NCBI RefSeq assembly: GCF_007655135.1
Contig: NC_045134.1
Location: 25,630,568 to 25,694,567 of the forward strand
From: Punica granatum
Lineage: Eukaryota > Streptophyta > Magnoliopsida > Myrtales > Lythraceae
DNA: 64,000 bases
Direction: 5' to 3'
Part shown: piece after piece, positions 49,601-62,355 of the stretch
How positions within the stretch are numbered: position 1 is the first letter of the stretch
How the letters are laid out: every line of letters starts with the position of its first letter
Notes under the pieces: generated by a model
Seen by the model: the letters and a program-made list of their open reading frames with translations, nothing else
Databases searched by the model: none
Told to the model about the DNA's origin: nothing
Made by a program: the position numbers and the translations under genes

Positions 49601-52600
49601 GTACTCACTTTTCCACCAGAATTCCAGCCCGATTTAATAGTAGGAAAAAAAATACAATAAGTGCAAAGTCTTCCACATCTCTTGACTGTTTTTCTCATTG
49701 TAGTTATTTCGACAGTTTTATTATTTACCAAAAAGAACCAATTTCACTGTTGACGAAAAACATTGGCCAAAAAGAATAAAAAGGAAAAATGAGTGTATAT
49801 CTATAGCACACCGCTATTAAGGTACAAGATTTTGAAAAGGTTGATGCCACCCATCAAGCATTGCAAGACAATTGAGCTGTACCTTAAGAAGTTGCAAAAC
49901 AAATTCAACAGCTTCTCTCGGGCTTTTTCCATCGGCAGCTCTCACCATGGCAACAGCACGGGGAATAGCCTAAAGCAATTTATAATAAAAATTGTCATTC
50001 AATCTATCTACTGCAAGTCAACAGTATGCAGCATAAGAGCCCTTGTCATCCCATTAAACAAAAATTTATATGATCATCTTTCGGAAACATGTTACTTCTT
50101 TCACTTTTTTGGCATAACTGTTCAAACAGCTATAATAACAAACTGAAAAGAATGTCAACAGAGAGTGGCATCAAAATAACTTACTATACATCCTACCTCT
50201 ATGCATTACCTCAAGAACAAAATACTCCGGAATATCGCGGAAGTCATTTGGCCTAGCATTGAACAGACCTCGTCAATAAGTACCAGAATAGCAGGCACTG
50301 CAACAGTTTTTTAAGCTGAAGAACTCACTTGGGAAGCCCAATGGTGGCATCAAACCTACGACCTTTGTAAAATTTTATCAAATGGAGCAGCCCAGTCCAA
50401 TCAGTTTCCTGAAACATGACATGACGTGCATAACAACCACTATAAGACTAACCATTAACGTCTTTCAAGATAAAGAGAAGGCAAGAAATTAATCTCAGAT
50501 ACAAACCAACCACCATTTTTGGCAAAACGCGCAACAAACATCTGGGGCAAGATTGACAAATCTAAATATTTTACAATAATGCAAACAAACATGCATGAAT
50601 AAAGAGCAAAACCCTCGAACAAGGGGCCAGAATCCAAACACTAAAAGGGGGGAATCTATCATATTGATTTCCTTATATGATCATTTAGCAAAAGTTATTT
50701 CTCATACTACACAGGAAACAAATTATTAGAGAAAGCAACAGGATGTGAGGAACGGATAAAAGCAGCAACCCATTTGTAGCCTAAGGACATTAGGAACAAG
50801 TAATTGACATTAACAACAGACAACGCCACGTTGCAGGGGAAGAAAGAAGCTATGCCATTATTTAGCCTATCACTCCAAGCTCTTTTCAGAGTAAACAGAA
50901 AGAATAAGATCTTGAGTAACATTACCTCAGATGCTGTACTTGCTAAAGCAAATGCTGCCTCAATTCGAACTCTCCAGAAGGCCTTCATGAACACAACTAG
51001 TTCTATCATAAATGCATCAGATAGAGGATACTAAGACAAAATTAGTAAAATGACTAACCTTTGAGTCGCAGAGGAAATTGTTAAGAGCATTTACGACTGA
51101 AAATGAAATATGTGGCAACTGTTCCAAGACTGCAATAGCCTGTGCTTGGGCAACAACATCCTTGTCTTTCTCCAACTGATTAATCTGAATGAAGAGTATC
51201 CCAAACACGATCAAGAACATGGCTTATAGAAACATTGTGAATAAAAAAGAGAGGCGGACAGCAGAACATACTATGAGGCCCCTGTTATGTACAACATTTT
51301 GTGATTTCACACATTAGAGCCCAAATAAGGCCACCAGAATGGACCTCATCTTCAGGCCTATTTCTTGGGTTTTTTGAACTAAAATTAAGATTAAAAAATA
51401 AAAAAAGAGTCTGAGAAGTTAATATATCACCGACACCATGAAGAATATACCACACACCATTAAGAACATGGCTTACAGAAACATTGTGAATGAAACAAGA
51501 CGAGGACAGCAGGACATTCCCAAACTATGAGGCCCCCGTTGTGTAATGTACAACATTTTGTGACTTCACGCATTAGAGCCCAAATAAAGCAACTAGTATG
51601 GACCATATATTCAGGCCAATTTCTTGGGTTTTTCCTTATATTTTATGACAAAAAATGAGGACGAAGTGACCGTATGACTACTTAGCTGGTAAAGGAAAAA
51701 CCAATAACCTAAAGATTGCACTAAAATTAAAATAAAAAAAAAAGTCTGAAAAGGCAATAGTATCTTACCCACATCTGAACAGGTTGATTTAGATGAATTT
51801 CAGCCAGGTACTCCATCTCTGGATCAGCCCTAACCCATAGCAGTGGAGATTCTGAACTGCACGAAGATATGGAATTCATAAGCTCAAAGCAAACATAAAA
51901 AAAAGTTAATCAAAATCAGCAAAAAAAGCTTATGAATTCAAGATGAACCTGGAACGGGCATCTGGTGCTACATCACCATTATCATCAGATCCATCAGCTT
52001 TTGCACCTTTTTTGGGCTTCTGGAATCGTCTCGCAGCAAGCTTTGAATGGCACTGTATTTCCAATAGCTGCCATATCTCCCCAGCCATTGGAAGAACTGG
52101 ATGGTCATACATACCATCCAGCTCATTCACTCTGATACTCATCATCCCAGGCCATCCAATATCAGTTTCTTGTGTTTCAGAGTCGGCATTAGCATTAAAT
52201 GGAGCATCTACTTCTGGTCTAGCTGTGCAACTCCTGAGGACAGCTACTTCAACCATATTCTTCCTTTTGTTATAGGAAAACCCCATCCTTCAAGAAAAAA
52301 GCCCAATGACATAAGGATAAAGACCAAAAAGTCACAGAGAATTTGGAGAGGTTTCAAGAAATGCAGGATGAGAGTAATATGTTTTTCTTCAGACATCATA
52401 CCTTAGTAGTGGACACCCACAAGATCCTACCCACCTAGGGAAGAATTCCTTAAGGAATGGGCGCTCAAGATTTCCAACCTCTTTGGCCAAGTGGCGGAAC
52501 TGCGCATTATCAGTAAGGTCTTAATCGGCAGGTGAAGCAACAGGCATTGTTTGAAATTTCTTTTCCCCAGTCATTATGTACTAGTCTGCTTCAATTACTA

Positions 52601-55600
52601 TTTCAGCAACATAGCTACTATGAGAAAAACTTCCATATTGAGGCACCTGCAGAAAAGATGTTTCAGGAGCCAAGGTGGTTTTTCAGGACACTCCATTTGG
52701 TTGGGAGACATGCATCCGAAGAAGAGTGTCGAACAGATATAACGAGCGACTTGTTATTTGATTGATTATACTGTATTCTGAGAATACAAGTCACCAGCTA
52801 AAGGAGCATTTTACTTGCTGTATAATTGGTGACTTATAGTATAATATATGAAACATGTTGAGAGTAACATACTACCAATTAGATAATAAGTGACAACTAA
52901 AGAGTAAGTGTGTTTGTTCCAGCTTAATTTTAAGTGCTTAAAATTAAGTGCTGAATTTTTAAGCGTTAAATGAAATAAGTGCTTATTTACTTAAGTTGAT
53001 TTTCTTTGGTGAAATAAATGCTGAAAATTTTACATTATTAGATACTAGTTACATAATGGGCACAACATTTTCTTTCTTTCAACTTTTACCCCCCAATTAA
53101 TTTAATTTCGAAAATTTTAAAAAAATTCTTTCGAAAAATTGACCAAATTGAAAAGTCGAAAAACTTCAGGGGCACCGCTGCAAATATCAGAAAAATACCC
53201 CTTGACTGAGCGCGTCAAGTCAGAAAAAAGTACAAACTTTCTACTTAATGGATTAAGTCATCACCCATAGCATTTTTTACTCAACTTAATCAGTTAAGTC
53301 AACTGGAATTGCATTTATCAAACAAGCTAAAATTGGATCAAGTGCTGAAAAATTAATTTCAGCACTTCATTTGGTTATAAACAAGCCCTAAGATAACTTG
53401 TTTCCATACAGTAGGGCTCCTATAAGGTCACCGTTTTACTCCCCCTCTTGTGACGCCTCTGTAGTTACACAAGTTGTGCTTAGAAACTTAGAAACATTGG
53501 AGATGTGTGGGACAAGTACGAGTGAACCGGACCAGGACGTATAGCAACTCATGTGCTTTTGGACAGTTTCTAGGTAAATACTTGTATCAATAATACAGCA
53601 GAATCATAAATAGTCCGCCATACAAACATGGATTGATAACCTCACATTAGTCGAAGAAAATTGGATGCTTCAAAAAATAGTAGTGGAATGAGAATCACCT
53701 CTTTTGTACTCAGAGTTCTGGAGGGGTGGGTAGCATCCAAACCCCGCGAAATTATGGTCTGCAGAATCTGTTCATCAAATTCTCTAATCAATACCAAGCC
53801 AATATAACTAATTTACACTGCAATTCAAATCCTAAAAAGTAAAGAAAAAAAGCTTTAAGCCTTACTTTACAAAAAGACTCGGGCCCCATCTGTTTCTCCA
53901 GCATTTGAAGGATTGCAACCTTCAAGAGAAGATTATATCATGATGAACAAAAGAGAACCAAAAACTAAGCTGCTCTCCTACATCTGAAAAATTCAGTAAA
54001 ATTTTACATGGTCCTTACAGATTTCCACGATCTTATTTTGCCGTAGAAACCGATGGACTGGGTTCCATATAGATCCTTACAAGAAGCAGAGGAGCTTAAG
54101 GTAGTAGCACCACTATCATCTGCTTTGCAGACAGCACAATTTGCCTGTGACAGACGAACCAATGTTTAACTAAAATATTTCTTAGTAGTCAATGGCACAG
54201 GGTTCTCACGCAAACTACAATTTCAGTATGTGAACTTGGGAATTAGAAGAGATACATTAATATTGAAGGTAGAAGAAGAGCTTGAGACCTAAAATTCCTT
54301 ACGACACATACATGAGTTCATGAAATTCCCAGTACTTGAACAAAAAGAAGCCTAATGGGAGTCACACCCATCAAAAAAGGATGTTCGGAAAAAGAGAAAT
54401 AAGGAAATCAATAGCACATCATGCTCTGAAACTTACAAGAACGTTGTCTATGCAACTCATTAGTAAGCTAACCAGGACAAAAGAACATCCAAGGACATTG
54501 GGAACCCAAAAAATATAATTTACTAGCTCACAAGCACCAGATTGAACTTCAACACCACTGAAGTTCTCAACAAAAAATTCTAATTCTGATAAAATGCACA
54601 TATTGCTTACTCTGATCCAAATGAACACGTACCTTGAATCTCCGATACCGTGCCTCATTATTTCCCAAATGTTTCTTGATATATGAATCCGTTAAAAAAA
54701 CTGCAAGCCCATCCAACAACCATTCTGCCAAGGCACACAAATAAACACATCATAATTCCAGCAATTTCTTGACATATTTTCTTCACTAGAAAAAGCAGCA
54801 CCAAATTTATGATTCCAGAGCATGGAACTATCTAACATCTCATTCAACTACAGAAATGAGAACAAAAAGATATATCCCAATACCATCATCTGGGGAAGCT
54901 GGGGTTATATATACACCAAACCACTGCCTCGCAAGTGCATGAGCAAGTTTAATCCTTGTGTCAATGGTCTGCACCAACATATCTTCACTCAATGAACAAA
55001 TTAATCCACAGGAAAGCTCATCTATACATCTCAAAGTATTAACACATGGCTATCAACATGTCAAGATGACTCATCACACTAGAAGCACAGGATTACAAAA
55101 AGGGCAAACCTTATCAATGACCTTCCCGTCATACAAAATCTGAGAACTAAAAGTGCACATGGATGCTCCCAAGCTAAGTGAGGATACTGTCATCTCCGGA
55201 GAAATAAAAACTTGCTTGTATGACCCGAATGGGAATTTTGCTCCGAGGTACTCCTCATAATAGCTGGTAAAAGCAGATTATATCCATCAGGGATAATCAA
55301 ACAAAGCACTGCAAGCAAGCATGTCCCTGAAAGAAGTAATATCTGTGGGAATGGACCTAAATGCAGTGTAGAAAAATCCCACGGTATTCTGAAGCTTGGC
55401 TATGTTTGCTGGAAGACACATGTGAGATAAAAGAGCATTCTGGAGGTCAGGCAAAACTTCAAACGGAGCAACTGCCAAAGATATCCACGAAGCACTAACT
55501 GGAATATCTACTCTATATACATAAGCTTTCCGAGGAGGATCATCCTTGCTTAAAACCTGCAAAACAGGATAGACATACAAGTGACCATTAGGACAAGAAC

Positions 55601-58600
55601 GCTATTAATATATGTTCTAGCTCAGAATCTCATACAGTATAGATAGGATGACATAGTGAACCTGTCACCACTTTAAATTCCAGGATTTGGAGGAGGGAAA
55701 ATAAATAAATAAATAATAGGAGGACCATCTCGAAGGTCACAGCGAAAATAATCTACTAGTTTTGCTTTATAATCTGTCCATAAACGTTACAAGAGAGTTG
55801 CAAGACTTACTATCACATAAACAATTTGTCATAATTAACTAAAAGCCTAGAATTCCTGGGAATATTTAGCACCTTGCACCGATAAAATATAAGAATAAAA
55901 TTCATTCCAGAAACATACACAACCGTATTACAGAATAAATTTCAATGCATAATCGGTGCCCTGAGAACAAACAGCTTGCTAAGCTAATAAATTTATGTTC
56001 TAAAGCACAGGTGGAACTCTTGCCAAACAGACAAACCAGCCTGACAAGGCCAAGAAGAGCCAGGGACTAGAGGACAAGAGTGCCAAAATACCAAGGGTCC
56101 ACTATCATGCGGTTTGCCTAGCATGTTCAAACAAGGTGCAATTTACTAGACAACCTCCTGGCTCAAGTAACAAAGCTTATATTGGAAAGTGTTATCTGGA
56201 ATCGCATATCTTGTCCAGAAAGAAAGGGCGCGCCAATAATCTGAAAGTGGCATACTTCAAGAGCAAAACTAATAGCAACAAAATCATACATAACACAAGA
56301 ATGTAAATCTTTTAAGAAGATAAATAGATGATATATATGGACGATAGACAAGTTCAATCAGTCAGCATATTCACAAAGCAAGACTTCTTCAAAGAGAAAA
56401 TTTTGCAGTGCAGCTTTATCACCCAGACGTTACCTCAACCAGGAAGTTAAACAATATTCTAATTATTCAAGAGAAATATTATGAAAGCATCCACATAGTG
56501 AAGCAAAAATACATAAGTGAATCCCATTTCCATTTTATCTGAGAAAATCCATCTTTTCTCAACAATGTCTTTTTGACATTTGATCAAATAGACTCCTCCA
56601 TAGATATTTTCATTTTGGAAAGAACCAAATCTTAAGGACTTTACTGAGAAAGGTAAAATATATCAGAATTGTTGGTCACTCAAGAACAAAGCAACTCATA
56701 TTCCTTTAGCCATCCTTCACACATATAGGCAGTTTTGTCTTGTTTCACCATAACTTTTAATCATTAGAACAATATGACATCCTAGAAACTGGAAGCTCAA
56801 ATGCATGACAGAAAAGAAAACCAATTTGATTCCAGAAAGCAAAGCAGGTGCTTTCCACTTTGTTTCTTCTAAACACAGAGAGATAGAACATTCAATATTT
56901 CAAACCATTTCCACATAATGGGTTCAGTGATGCAATATTCCGCATTGTTACCATGAAATCTCCCAAAAGTAGTTAAGTGCATTAGAAATCTACTGGCATT
57001 CCTGCAATTGAAAATTTTACTTGTTTGTGAATCATATGCTATCAGATTAAGGGGTATAATTCCAATATTCCATGCCTAAACTAAAAGAAAGATTCAACCC
57101 CAAGAATCGACTCCGAAGATGCGTGCGGTGAGCGTGAATCGAACACGCGACCTTCAGATCTTCGGTCTGATGCTGTCCCAACTGAGCTATCCCCGCAAAA
57201 TAAAGCACCCACTGGAACCGAACCTGGAATTTTTTCCATGAATATATCTTCATGGAAAATGCTAAAACTTCTAAAGAACCCTCTACCGGTGAATTCTTAC
57301 AACTGATCAACACCACAAAAGTAATCTTCGCCTCAGGGGGCCTCTAATTGAAAAGTTTCAACCATATAGAAATCCTTTCTCCTGTCACAAGCATATCGCT
57401 AAATACCAAAGAACAATCCCAGGGATATCATCTTCATTGATCAACTCTCTGAGGACCCATCAAGTTTTGTTGCATATGTTCTATCCAAAGCAACTCATAC
57501 CAACAGGCCAGAATATCCTTCTCCATTATATCCTATCAATCAAGCTAGCCAGAAAGAAGATAAACAAACTCTCCAACATCAGCTCAGTCTCTATATTCTT
57601 ACTGCATCTAATGCTCTTTATAACCTACCTATTCTTGTGCAGGGTGATCCTCATAATCAAGCCACAAATAGTCACCATTCTTTGGCACCCGATAGTAATA
57701 TAAAATATTCTTAGATACCAAGATACAAGAAAATAACTGAACTGGGAAGTACGACATTTTACCAACAACAGTTTGAAGTATACAGTTTCACAATGATTAT
57801 GTTCAACTATCCGTGATTCACACCAAACAATGCAGATTCATACAATTTTAAGCACAAAATAGCAAGCGAACAGATGATGCGTGCAGTCTTCACCATAGGA
57901 TGATCAATCACTTAAATAACACCAAAAGCTCTGAAAGAAACAATATAAGTGTAATCAGCCATCTCTAGCCCATTTTGTCTCACCTGATATAGCAGATTTC
58001 CGTTACTGACAGCCACCTGATTGTGAGCCACTGTGAATTCCAAATCATAGCTGAACAAAACAAGATAAAGACGGAGAAATGGCAATTTAGTCGCCAAATA
58101 TGAGCCATTGAAGAACCTAAGGAAGCAAAAGAGAGGGTCCACATATTACCAGCAGCGCTGTGAGTTTTCATCTATACAAGGGAACCAACAACGGGCTCTT
58201 CGAATCTGGTTGTCAGTATGTAGTACATTACCATCAAAGTGAATTCCGGCGTCCGGTTTCTCAACCCAATAGTCAATACGAATCACCTTCACATTCTGTA
58301 GGCAACGTGAATCGGTATTATAACCTCAAAACAACCAACAGCAGTAGAAGCAGAAATGATAGTTTCATCACAAAGCAGTTCCCCAGCGAAAAGTTGCAAC
58401 AACCTGGTTGGGCTCGGCCAGTGAATGCGAACCATTTTCTACCAATGGTTCCTGCATCTCATTTTCAACCTTGAAAGCCTTGCAGCAATTGATCAACAAG
58501 TTAGGGATCAATTCTTTCTCGAGAGCTGACAGATAGAGCGAGCTCGCAATGTCGGCTGCAGAGCTGGATGATGTCACGGAGCTCCATCTCCTCTCACTAT

Positions 58601-59081
58601 CAGCATTCTGGTGGTGCGGGTAGTACTCAAACTCAGCGGGCTCTCCATCGACCAAAACTCTGGCAATCCCCAAATTCTCCGCATGCAAACCCGCGATTCC
58701 GATATCCGGAACTACAATCTCCAGCTCCGTGTACCTGTAACAAGAAGCATTTTCAGGTCCTGCCATGGAGTAAAAGCCGGAAACAGCAGTAGAAAGGATT
58801 GGCATGAAGAAATTCTCAATCAGATGGACGGATTAGAAACAGTTGCGGAGAGAGCTCAGAGAGGGAGAGGGCCAGCTGAGTAAGGAAAGGACTGTCCGAC
58901 TGTCACAGTAGCATGCCGGAGGAAGAAAAGAGAGAAGGGGAAGGGGGGGAAGAGAAGCGAACCCGAAGATTCGGCGAGTGTCGGAGTCGACAGAGAGGCA
59001 GAGCTTCTGGTGGCGGACCACCGCGCCGGAGTTCTCCTGCTTCGAGTCGTCGGCGTTCTTCGACTTGCGCGCCTTCGCCAT
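46682..59081 (-). CDS. TAF2: TFIID subunit TAF2, 1339 aa, 25 exons
   Basis: Exons, 5' to 3': 59081-58963, 58734-58404, 58295-58150, 58050-57984, 55556-55357, 55263-55110, 54968-54884, 54724-54633, 54144-54019, 53919-53866, 53767-53699, 52499-52402, 52287-51949, 51856-51769, 51184-51059, 50982-50926, 50408-50329, 50252-50210, 49969-49883, 49418-49329, 48913-48855, 48781-48691, 48607-48442, 48336-48153, 47750-46682. They sum to 4020 nt with all phases consistent. The start is [15 protein letters not shown]. The N-terminal half is an M1-aminopeptidase-like fold. At the zinc site exon 7 reads HALARQWFG, where active enzymes have HELAHQWFG, so the catalytic Glu and second His are gone, as expected for TAF2. 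A HEAT-like region follows (exons 15-24). The last exon encodes a disordered tail with a Lys-rich block ([17 protein letters not shown]) and the end [17 protein letters not shown]2 helps TFIID bind core promoters and initiator DNA in the nucleus. Arabidopsis TAF2 is of similar length. Confidence 0.96.
51209..51755. repeat. tandem duplication in TAF2 intron 14, ~250-bp units
   Basis: Shared phrases AAGAACATGGCTTA(T/C)AGAAAC, TACAACATTTTGTGA, CATTAGAGCCCAAATAA and TTTCTTGGGTTTTT occur in the same order in 51209-51415 and 51461-51755. The copies have diverged by small changes and one insertion. They affect only intron length. Confidence 0.82.
52908..53388. mobile_element. Tourist-like (PIF/Harbinger) MITE in TAF2 intron 11
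   Basis: The left end GTGTGTTTGTTCC and the inverted right end GGGCTTGTTTATAACC match the Tourist consensus style. TAA flanks both sides (52905-52907 and 53389-53391). Inner inverted segments containing AAGTGCTGAA reinforce the terminal repeats. About 480 bp, non-coding. Confidence 0.68.
57124..57196 (-). tRNA. tRNA-Phe(GAA), divergent, probably a pseudogene
   Basis: The minus strand gives a 73-nt cloverleaf beginning GCGGGGATAGCTCAGTTGGG and ending CTCACCGCA. It has a 7-bp acceptor stem, anticodon loop CCGAAGA with anticodon GAA, and T arm GCGTG-TTCGATT-CACGC. Against the remembered plant nuclear tRNA-Phe it differs at about four places: C22 opposite C13 in the D stem, A26, C33 in place of the near-invariant U33, and U60. 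No T-run terminator follows closely. It lies in intron 4 of TAF2, on the same strand. The C33 and the D-stem mismatch argue against normal function. Confidence 0.85.
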
Positions 59082-60311
59082 TCGCCCGCTCTGTTTCTCA
59101 GAACCGTTACGAAGAGGGAGAGGAAGCCTTTATTTATAGAGGGAGGATGGAGGAGCTCCGGTGTCTCTCGATCTCCGTGGTGACTCTTGATCAGACAGTG
59201 ACGATCCGCCCTAGATTTTCGGGTTCTCCGATCGCCGCCGTACACGTCACCAGCTCGGGGATCAGACGGTGAGGGCCCCATGGTTTCTCTCTGTCCAATT
59301 GTTCCAACTTCCAAATCCTTGTCCCTGGTGGGCCCGGGATCCAGTCATGGGGGTGCTTACGTTGGGCGCAGTCCATTTCAGGCCCAAACTCAATGAGCTC
59401 CAGTTTCGAAATGTCCTTAAAGGAATGGCCCAATGGGCCACGTACGAGTTGTGGAAGTTGGGCCCACATCATAGTTGTAGGCTTCACCCTGGGCTCAAAG
59501 CTCTAGGGCCCACTTATTTATATTTTTCTTTTTCCTCGATGAAAATTAACCTGACTATACTCTTGCAAATCTATATATTATATAAACTTGACTTTTCCAT
59601 AATCAATAGGGGTATAATAATAAATTTTTTACATACACATAGATTGCTTATGGTCAACATATCTTTGTGAAGATATATATATGTGTGTGCGCGCGCGCGG
59701 AGAAATAAATTGCGGGTCAATAAATTTATTTCTTTAGTAACTATAATATTAAAAAATATTAATTTCCACCTCTCAATACTATAAATTGATTATGAATGAT
59801 AAACTACACTAATTATTTACATTAAATAAGGTAAGGTAAGTATTTCTTCCAATTAGTTATAATTATAATTTAACTTCCCTTTTTTAAGTATGGTTTCATT
59901 GGAATATTTCCATCAAAGCCTACAAACAAATGGAGTATATTATCAAGTTCATCATGGATGAAAATGCCACGTGATGATGTGAATCTTGTTGTCTCTCCAA
60001 AAATTATGAAATTTTATTTTTTAGGTTGATAATAAAAAAAACACAAACTTTTCATATTTTAACAATTGTAGCACAAATTTTTTACCTTAACCTAAAAATG
60101 CACAAACTTTCGATTTGATAACAATTCTAACACGGCGTCAAATTTTTTGTTAATTTAGACGAAATCGATGCCACAAAGGGCGTGAGCGATCCCAATAGGG
60201 GGAGGACGCCATTGACCCCATTCGGGGGTGATGGCCGGGGTCCTAACTCCACCCACCATAATAGGGAGAATCCCCAGTTTGAGGGTTCTCCCGATTCTGG
60301 GGGCCTCAATT
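59082..60311. other. TAF2 upstream region and intergenic DNA
   Basis: The GC-richer part to about 59500 should be TAF2 leader and promoter. The 133-codon plus-strand ORF at 59269-59670 runs from this into AT-rich DNA with no domain, so I discount it. A GC-rich patch at 60170-60305 looks like a transposon scrap. Confidence 0.45.
59672..59700. repeat. alternating purine-pyrimidine tract TA-TG-CG
   Basis: A compound run (TA)n(TG)n(CG)n of about 28 bases without a break in alternation, the type of sequence that most readily adopts Z-DNA. Confidence 0.85.
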
Positions 60312-60490
60312 TTGATTCAGTGATTCAATATATGTTCTTCTTTAGCAAGTTCTCGAGTTTGAGTCTTGTAAATGAAGAAAATTCACGCTGTGAATTTTTA
60401 CCTCTTAGTAAACCGAACTTGCTCGAACCGAATTAATCGAGACTCATTAGATTTTTGGATACCAAGCTGCAAATTGTAAAAATAAATAAA
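60312..60490 (+). mobile_element. tRNA-derived SINE, copy c (older)
   Basis: It matches the two copies at 24.4-25.0 kb in order: TTGATTCAGTGATTCAATA, CTCGAGTTTGAGTCTT, GAAAATTCACGC, TTTTTACCTCTTAGTA and GAATTAATCGAGACTCATT. It is more diverged and lacks a clean tail. Confidence 0.68.
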
Positions 60491-62225
60491 AGCAATGACA
60501 AAAAACTACCTAAGTCCATAGATATATGAAGTCCACTTCCACGCCCTAATTTCACTTCTGAACACTCCAATGTATATTCATGATATCAACGGCACGTGTC
60601 TATTATTATTGGATTGGATATTATATATTTTAATTTGCTGAGTGAATTATCTTAGATGTACCATTGTATTATGGTCACATTAACCATCTCGAATGATGCT
60701 ACAATTTTTGTAAAGCCACTCGAGATTAAAGTGATTCATCTTTCTTTTTTGGATCAACCAAATTTCATTTTCATCGAGGAATGAGAAAAACCCTTTATTG
60801 CACTGAAAAGAAAAATATATGGGCAGTATATTGATTGCATTCTATAAATCAAAACCAAATATATATATATATAATATAAAATTAAGCTACAAATTATATA
60901 TATGCATGTATACTAATTTGTATACATATGTATGCATATGTATCTTATATTAAATGGAATGCGTTGACTAGCTGGTCATTGATTGCCTACTCATTACGAA
61001 ACGCGTTGACTTGTAATTCAATCCCTTTGTTGTGTGCATATATATGCGGTTTAGGGTTGGAGTCCCAAAATTTTATAATTATTTATTTTCATTATAAATC
61101 AAATTATGAAAAGAAAGAAAGAAAGAGTGGAAGTGAAGATACTGATTTCTCTCCCATGCAAAATTTACTTACTTTTATCGTATTCCAATGTGTGTACGTG
61201 CGTTTAAATAAGTAATGCATGATAAATTGATAATTAAAATTAAAATTTCAAGGACGATGAGTACTTGACCGATTCATCTAAGGTCAAAGCTATCTTTAGT
61301 AATTAAGATCCGTATGCATCGGTTTGATGATTTTGGAGAGAAAAGTTCGGCAAGCTCAATTTCCAATAAGGAACCTCATGATTTTATTACATTTTGAGCT
61401 GTGACTAACGAAAAAATTATTTCCCATTTCACTTCCTAATTAAAAAGATACACCTGATAAGGCAGTCTTCCCCTTCATTTCTCCGTAGGTCAATTGACCT
61501 GGGAGAACTTATCAAAAAGATTTGCGAGATGCTTGTATATGAATATGACGCCGGATCGGTCTATTAAAAGTATAAACCTCTTCCAGCATGAATATCTTTT
61601 GTTCCATACTCGAATTTGAATTCTTGATTAAAGGAAAATAAGCACTGAACCTCTTGAAAACTAACCCCATGTTGGTAATGACGGTGGTGGTTTCTTAATC
61701 TTAATAATATACATGAGCAAGTCTAACGTAATGTGAGTACACACACGTATAAAACTATGAGATGGTGCATCCGACGAATTACAAACATAATTGTTTTACA
61801 GTATAAGGTTTCAAAACTAAACTTACTGGAAAGTATTTCGCGGACAGAAAGCTCGGCACTAGAATGGGGATTAGTATATGTAGTAATACATATGTTATAA
61901 GTAAATTCACGTGAGATTAATGAAGAGTTTGACAATGTAGCTTTTTATTTGGGTGTCTTTTAATTAATATATTAGTTAGTGGCCCAAGAAGTAGTTCCTT
62001 GAACGGTAAGGGAAGATTCATCGGAAGAATGGTCGGCAAATTTCTGCTCCCTCTCCGCATCACTTGGACCTTAAAACCCTCTCTCCCCCTCCATGAAACT
62101 GTCATTTCCATGTCGAAGACAACATTGTCTTATGCTACCAGTCTAATTAGGATCTACACTACAATATCTCCATTCAATTAGCTGTCACAACACACTTCAT
62201 TAGCTTCCATTGCTCTCAACCTCTC
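60491..62225. other. AT-rich intergenic DNA upstream of the CLE gene
   Basis: TA-rich runs at about 60855-60925; no gene recognised. The CLE promoter should lie at the right end, with a possible TATA-like TTATATGA near 62230. Confidence 0.45.
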
Positions 62226-62298
62226 CTCTTATATGATCACTCTCATCTCTACCCTTCTCCTTCATCGTTTGCCCTAATATTCCATCCATCTCTCTCCC

Positions 62299-62355
62299 AT
62301 GCATTGCGTGCACTCGCAGCCCTTCAATGTCTCCAAAGCTTCTCCATCTCCTTAG
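62299..62355 (+). promoter_or_regulatory. 18-codon upstream ORF overlapping the CLE start
   Basis: An ATG at 62299 opens an 18-codon ORF that ends with TAG at 62353-62355, in a different frame and past the CLE start at 62327. If it lies in the leader it would reduce CLE translation. The transcription start is unknown. Confidence 0.45.

Noticed and set aside
59269..59670. 133-codon plus-strand ORF upstream of TAF2
   Set aside because: It runs from the GC-rich TAF2 promoter into AT-rich DNA with a low-complexity C-terminus; no domain.
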